Below are positions 23,579 through 26,912 of a stretch of DNA of 26,912 bases, in pieces. The stretch covers positions 1 to 26,912 of the forward strand of contig JAKAJJ010000002.1 in assembly GCA_021813835.1 (NCBI GenBank), given 5' to 3'. The DNA is from a bacterium. GTDB taxonomy: Bacteria > Patescibacteriota > Minisyncoccia > Phycocordibacterales > Phycocordibacteraceae. Position numbers and translations under genes: made by a program. Under the pieces are notes generated by a model. The model had not been told where the DNA came from. It saw only the letters and a program-made list of their open reading frames with translations, and ran no database searches. Positions within the stretch are counted from its first letter, which is position 1. Each line of letters opens with the position of its first letter.

Positions 23579-24394
23579 ATGCGCACACATCTCATACGGG
23601 GAGCGATCGGCGGCTCGGTCGTCCTCCTCCTTTCCGCATCGCTTGCTTTCGCCCAGGGCCGGCCGGCCTCTTTCTACGGAGGAGGCGCCCAGCAGGAGCG
23701 GACCCAGACGCGCGCTACTACGACGACCGCGGGACAGTCCGGCGTGAGACAGTCCGGCGGCGGGATGCGCCCGATCTTCGCGACGACGAGCCAGAGAGAA
23801 CTCGGGCAATCCTTCCGCGCGGACGCCCAGGCCCGGGTCGCCGAGCTGCGCGCGCGAGTCCAGGAGCGGCTCGCCGCCATAGAGGACCGGGTGACCCAGC
23901 GGCTCGCGACGCGCCTCTCCGGACAGTTCGACCGCCTGAATGCGGTATGGACGAATCACTTCTCGGAACTCCTTGACCGCTACGCGGCCATCCTCCAGAA
24001 AATCCAGGACCGCGTGAATGCCGCGGCGGCAAGCGGGCAGAATATCGCTCCCGTCACCGCCGCCATCCAGTCGGCGCAAACGGCGATAACGACGGCCCGC
24101 GCCGCCGTTGCGGCGCAGGCGGCGAAGACCTACACGCCCGACCTCTCGGCCACGACGACTCCGCTTGCGGCCACGACGACGCCGGCGGACCAGGGGCAAT
24201 TGATCCGACAGTTCCAGTCGGCGTTCCAGGGAGTCCGCGCGCAGCTTTTTAGCGACCTCTTCGCCCTGCGCGACGGCCCGATGGCGGCCGTGCGCACTGC
24301 GGTCGTGGGCGCGCTCCAGGCGCTCGAGAAAGTCCCGGGAGTCGGGCGGGGGAATGCCGCGACGTCGACGGAAGCGACCTCTACCAACCAATAA
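23579..24394 (+). CDS. secreted helical protein of unknown function
   Basis: A 271-residue protein with a clear signal peptide: basic start, hydrophobic core GGSVVLLLSASLAFA and an AFA-Q cleavage point near residue 25. The in-frame codon at 23507 would add 24 residues before it and is less likely. The mature protein has a low-complexity Gln/Thr-rich start. A long charged helical stretch follows (RADAQARVAELRARVQERLAAIEDRVTQR split over about residues 82-110), likely coiled coil, then Ala-rich helices and a Thr/Pro linker. I do not recognise a family. It may be a periplasmic or surface protein transcribed with the membrane protein 10 bases downstream. Confidence 0.75.
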   Translation: MRTHLIRGAIGGSVVLLLSASLAFAQGRPASFYGGGAQQERTQTRATTTTAGQSGVRQSGGGMRPIFATTSQRELGQSFRADAQARVAELRARVQERLAAIEDRVTQRLATRLSGQFDRLNAVWTNHFSELLDRYAAILQKIQDRVNAAAASGQNIAPVTAAIQSAQTAITTARAAVAAQAAKTYTPDLSATTTPLAATTTPADQGQLIRQFQSAFQGVRAQLFSDLFALRDGPMAAVRTAVVGALQALEKVPGVGRGNAATSTEATSTNQ

Positions 24395-24404
24395 GCGGAA
24401 ACGT

Positions 24405-24761
24405 ATGGACTACCAAGAACCAGCACCGATGAACCAGGGAACCGCTCCGGCGTCCGCGCCGACTCCGCCGAGCCCCGTCACTCCTCCCGCGCCGCCGGCA
24501 GGAGCGTCCCACGCGTCGATGTATATCGTCGCGGCGGTCGTCGTCGTTGCCGTCGCGGCGATCGCGTGGTACGCCTCTTCGTCCGGACAGCCGCCGGCGA
24601 GCACGTCCGCCACGTCCGCCATCGAGCAGGGCGCGCTCCCGCCGCTCGCAAGCGGAAGCTCGACCGCGGCTATCGCGAACGACCTGAACCAGATCCCGAA
24701 CGATTCCGCCGCTTTGACGCAGGACCAGAACTCGCTCAACCAGAGCATCCAGGGCCTCTAA
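24405..24761 (+). CDS. single-pass membrane protein of unknown function
   Basis: A 118-residue protein starting at the ATG at 24405; the longer frame from 24354 overlaps the previous gene. A Pro/Ala-rich N-terminal tail (residues about 1-35) is followed by one transmembrane helix (MYIVAAVVVVAVAAIAWYA). A polar Ser/Thr/Gln/Asn-rich C-terminal part follows (IANDLNQIPNDSAALTQDQN), probably outside the membrane. No catalytic motif is seen. It lies 10 bases after the secreted-protein gene and ends 16 bases before a strong terminator, so the two form a small operon separate from the polysaccharide genes. Confidence 0.75.
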   Translation: MDYQEPAPMNQGTAPASAPTPPSPVTPPAPPAGASHASMYIVAAVVVVAVAAIAWYASSSGQPPASTSATSAIEQGALPPLASGSSTAAIANDLNQIPNDSAALTQDQNSLNQSIQGL

Positions 24762-24777
24762 AGGAAAAGCGTTCAGG

Positions 24778-24818
24778 ACGCACAACGCCCCGCTTTCGCG
24801 GGGCGTTGTGCGTTTTTT
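24778..24818 (+). terminator. strong intrinsic terminator
   Basis: A 16-bp perfect stem (24778-24793 with 24798-24813), a TTTC loop and a run of six T (24813-24818). This is the best terminator in the window and closes the secreted/membrane protein operon just before the hicBA promoter. Confidence 0.95.
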
Positions 24819-24820
24819 GA

Positions 24821-24846
24821 GCGTGGTATAGTTAGGCCCACTATGG
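24821..24846 (+). promoter_or_regulatory. hicB promoter, copy 1 of a 26-bp direct repeat
   Basis: The repeat contains the extended -10 TGGTATAGT and ends in the hicB start: GTATAGTTAGGCCCACTATG is its core (24825-24844 region). All 26 bases recur at 25414-25439. The box is 10 bases before the ATG at 24843, so the leader is at most a few bases. Confidence 0.75.
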
Positions 24847-25157
24847 CCTTCAAGAATACGTTGCGGGACAGCGCCGTGCGCACGGTAATTTTCCGGGAGG
24901 GAGACGCGTACCTTGGCGCGGCGCTTGAATTCAACATTGTGGAAAGCGGCGACACCCCGCAGGAAGTGATGCTTTTGCTTGATGACGCCGTAAAGGGATA
25001 TGTTGAATCAGCTCGGAAACGAAAGCTTTCCATCGGCGTCCTCAACCAGGAGGTGGAACCGGCGTATGAAGCGCTCTGGCAGTCCGCCCGGGAGGGCCGC
25101 GGGGGCGCGAAAGTGTACAGCGCGTCATCCCAGCCGCTCGCCGCACTCGCGGCATAG
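24843..25157 (+). CDS. hicB: HicB-family antitoxin
   Basis: A 104-residue protein whose first half matches the HicB partial RNase H fold: TVIFREGDAYLGAALEFNIVESGDTPQEVMLLLDDAVKGYVESA (13-57, quoted in parts: AYLGAALEF, ESGDTPQEV, LLDDAVKGYV). The second half is Ala/Arg-rich with no obvious helix-turn-helix or ribbon-helix-helix, so DNA binding is uncertain. It lies 9 bases before hicA. It would neutralise the HicA ribonuclease by direct contact, and HicB proteins often repress their own promoter. Confidence 0.8.
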   Translation: MAFKNTLRDSAVRTVIFREGDAYLGAALEFNIVESGDTPQEVMLLLDDAVKGYVESARKRKLSIGVLNQEVEPAYEALWQSAREGRGGAKVYSASSQPLAALAA

Positions 25158-25166
25158 CATCGGCAT

Positions 25167-25397
25167 ATGCCGCGCGGCCTGCGTAACTGGAGCGCCGCGG
25201 CCGTCATACGTTTCTTGCGCAAGCGTCGGTTCGTATATGCGTATACGCGCGGGAGCCACTTCTATTACCGGAGCGGGCGCGCTCATCTCGTGTGCGTCCC
25301 GATTCACGGGAAGAGCGGCGTCATCCACCCGAAGACCTTGAAAGGCATCATTCGCCAGTCAGGCATCCCGGAGAAGGAATGGCTCGCCAATGAATGA
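25167..25397 (+). CDS. hicA: HicA-family mRNA interferase toxin
   Basis: A 76-residue basic protein of the double-stranded RNA-binding-like HicA fold. SAAAVIRFLRKRRFVY opens it, the catalytic His is H31 in RGSHFYY, VPIHGKSGVIHPKTLKGIIRQSGI (44-67) matches the family's P-x-H and GTL-x-x-ILRQ-x-G pattern. It would cut mRNAs when HicB is lost. The order hicB-hicA is the reverse of the classic hicAB order but is common. The catalytic residue is intact, so it looks functional. Confidence 0.85.
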   Translation: MPRGLRNWSAAAVIRFLRKRRFVYAYTRGSHFYYRSGRAHLVCVPIHGKSGVIHPKTLKGIIRQSGIPEKEWLANE

Positions 25398-25413
25398 CCG
25401 CGCGGGCAGGGAT

Positions 25414-25439
25414 GCGTGGTATAGTTAGGCCCACTATGG
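25414..25439 (+). promoter_or_regulatory. ligase promoter, copy 2 of the 26-bp direct repeat
   Basis: All 26 bases are identical to 24821-24846, including TGGTATAGT and the ATG (25436) of the ligase-like gene. The two copies start 593 bases apart in the same orientation and bracket exactly hicB and hicA. Confidence 0.75.
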
Positions 25440-26912
25440 GAAACGGCGGCGGGACGGCGAAGCAGATCGCGCGGTGGACGGCGCTTGCCGCGCTCTTTCT
25501 CGTCCCGCTCGCGCCGCTCATCGTCGTGAACGGCTACTTCTTCCCGTTCATCACCGGCAAGGCGTTCTACTTCCGCATCCTCGTCGAGATCGCCGTCGCG
25601 GCGTGGGCCGTGCTCGCGCTCCTCGACAGGCAGTACCGCCCGCGCTTCTCGTGGGTCGGCGCGGCCGTCCTCGCCTTCGTCCTCTGGATGTTCGTCGCGG
25701 ACCTCTTCGCGCTGAACGTCGCGAAGGCGTTCTGGAGCAACTTCGAGCGTATGGAGGGCTGGGTGCTCCTCGTCCACCTCCTCGGTTTCTTCCTCGCGGC
25801 CTCCGCGGTCCTGCGTGCGGAGAAGAAGTGGCGCGCGTGGTTCCTCGCCTCGCTCGCCGTCGCGGTCGTCGCGTCGTTCCACGGCATCCTCCAGCAGTTC
25901 GGCGTCCTCGCCATTCACCAGGGCTCGACGCGCATCGACTCGTCGTTCGGCAACTCCGCGTACTTCGCCGTCTACCTCCTCTTCAACGTCTTCATCGCCG
26001 GCTGGCTCGCGCTCACCGAGGAGCGCGCCTGGCTCAAGTGGTCGCTCATCGCGTTCGCGGCCGTCGAGGCGGCGCTCATCGTCCTCACCGAGACGCGCGG
26101 CACCGTGCTCGGCCTCGTCGGCGCGCTCGCGCTCGCGGCGCTCCTCACCGCCCTTACCGCGGGGAAGCGCGCCCGTCGCGCCGCCCTCTGGTCGCTCGCC
26201 GCCATCGTTCTCCTCGCGGGCGGCATCTACCTCGCGCGGGACTCCGCGTTCGTACAGGGCAATCACGCCCTCGAGCGCATCACGAGCATTTCGCTCGCCG
26301 ACGGGGCGACGCGCTTCACCATCTGGCATATGGCGTGGCAGGGATTCCTCGAGCGGCCCGTCACGGGCTGGGGGCAGGAGGGTTTCAATTACGTGTTCAA
26401 CCGGTTCTACGACCCGTCGCTCTACGCGCAGGAGCCGTGGTTCGACCGCGCGCATAACGCCTTCATCGACTGGCTCTCGGCGGGCGGCCTGCCGGGATTC
26501 CTCCTCTATCTGTCGCTTTTCGTCTGCGCGATCGCGCTCCTCTGGAAGCGCTCGGAACTCTCCCGTCCGGAGCGCATCGCGCTCACCGCCGCGCTCGCCG
26601 GCTACGCCGTGCACAACCTCTTCGTGTTCGACAACCTGTACTCCTACGTCTACTTCTTCGCGATCCTCGCGCTCGTCGATTCGCAGGTCGCGCGCCCGTT
26701 CGAACGGCTCGAGCGCGCGCCCGAAATGAGCGCGGCGGCCGGCACGGCGTACGCGCTCCCCGTCGCGCTCGTCGCCGCGCTTGCGTGCGTCTGGCTCGTG
26801 AACGTTCCCGGGATGGCGGCGGCTTCCGAGCTCATCGCGGCGATATCGCCGACGACTTTCGACCAAACGACGAACACTCCCAGGCTTTCCGCGGCGAACA
26901 TCACGACCTTTG
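25436..26912 (+). CDS. O-antigen ligase/polymerase-like membrane protein, 3' end missing
   Basis: The frame from ATG 25436 is open to the window edge (492 codons, no stop). It has many hydrophobic helices, starting with WTALAALFLVPLAPLIVV and continuing through LVGALALAALL. The diagnostic region is the large loop around residues 305-345: GATRFTIWHMAWQGFLE, PVTGWGQEGFNYVF and WFDRAHNAFIDWLSAGG. This matches the Wzy_C/O-antigen ligase family (GWG-x-E, and the HN near the catalytic His). Such proteins polymerise or attach lipid-linked glycans outside the membrane. In this kind of genome they often carry C-terminal TPR repeats, which would lie beyond the window. Its promoter is the second 26-bp repeat copy. 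Confidence 0.88.
   Translation, partial: MGNGGGTAKQIARWTALAALFLVPLAPLIVVNGYFFPFITGKAFYFRILVEIAVAAWAVLALLDRQYRPRFSWVGAAVLAFVLWMFVADLFALNVAKAFWSNFERMEGWVLLVHLLGFFLAASAVLRAEKKWRAWFLASLAVAVVASFHGILQQFGVLAIHQGSTRIDSSFGNSAYFAVYLLFNVFIAGWLALTEERAWLKWSLIAFAAVEAALIVLTETRGTVLGLVGALALAALLTALTAGKRARRAALWSLAAIVLLAGGIYLARDSAFVQGNHALERITSISLADGATRFTIWHMAWQGFLERPVTGWGQEGFNYVFNRFYDPSLYAQEPWFDRAHNAFIDWLSAGGLPGFLLYLSLFVCAIALLWKRSELSRPERIALTAALAGYAVHNLFVFDNLYSYVYFFAILALVDSQVARPFERLERAPEMSAAAGTAYALPVALVAALACVWLVNVPGMAAASELIAAISPTTFDQTTNTPRLSAANITTF

Noticed and set aside
25304..26866. 520-codon open frame on the minus strand opposite the ligase-like gene
   Set aside because: It is almost all Arg/Glu/Asp/Ala, as expected for the complement of GC-rich codons, while the plus-strand frame from 25436 gives a normal membrane protein with ligase motifs.
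1..26912. CRISPR array, tRNA or rRNA genes, insertion sequence or phage genes
   Set aside because: No spaced direct-repeat array, cloverleaf-like sequence, rRNA-like stretch, transposase or integrase motif was seen. The only clear direct repeat pair is the 26-bp promoter repeat.

Overview
The window is part of a large surface-polysaccharide (O-antigen or capsule-like) biosynthesis locus. It most likely comes from a high-GC member of the Candidate Phyla Radiation (Patescibacteria, Parcubacteria-like). That placement is an inference. It rests on long runs of small glycosyltransferases and methyltransferases with ATGA overlaps, a partial PKD plus lamin-tail protein with a C-terminal membrane anchor, a hicBA pair, and many genes whose -10 box lies only 5-10 bases before the start codon (leaderless mRNAs). 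No rRNA, tRNA, CRISPR array or insertion sequence is visible. No gap between genes exceeds about 165 bases.

Layout. 1-689: 3' end of a surface protein. 727-6384: a sugar-nucleotide epimerase, then GT4 glycosyltransferases, interrupted at 2761-3027 by a free-standing 64-codon gene with its own promoter, ribosome binding site and hairpin. 6446-11770: a methyltransferase/P-loop kinase fusion, a second methyltransferase, two more glycosyltransferases and a zinc-binding sugar C-methyltransferase. 11813-14248: rmlB-rmlD-rmlC for dTDP-L-rhamnose. 14255-16975: a GT4, a GT2 and a methyltransferase. 16962-18212 (minus strand): a Wzx-type flippase. 18296-22654: a methyltransferase, a GT4 gene split in two by an in-frame stop, another methyltransferase, and an fdtA/fdtB-like pair for a 3-amino-3,6-dideoxy sugar. 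22659-23414 (minus strand): a short rmlA-like nucleotidyltransferase. 23579-24761: one secreted and one membrane-anchored protein of unknown function, closed by a strong terminator. 24843-25397: hicB-hicA toxin-antitoxin. 25436-end: an O-antigen ligase/polymerase-like membrane protein, cut by the window edge.

How the genes fit together (inference from families). RmlA and RmlB would make dTDP-4-keto-6-deoxyglucose. RmlC and RmlD turn this into dTDP-L-rhamnose, while the FdtA/FdtB-like pair diverts it to a dTDP-3-amino sugar; the C-methyltransferase may make a branched sugar. About nine glycosyltransferases and six methyltransferases assemble and decorate a lipid-linked repeat unit, the flippase exports it, and the ligase-like protein polymerises or attaches it. 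No initiating phosphoglycosyltransferase and no sugar N-acetyltransferase is visible here.

The most unusual points are the split glycosyltransferase, whose break falls inside the catalytic EX7E motif and carries a stop, a TATAAT box and a new ATG; the hicBA module bracketed by two identical 26-bp direct repeats that are each a promoter plus start codon; and the methyltransferase-kinase fusion.
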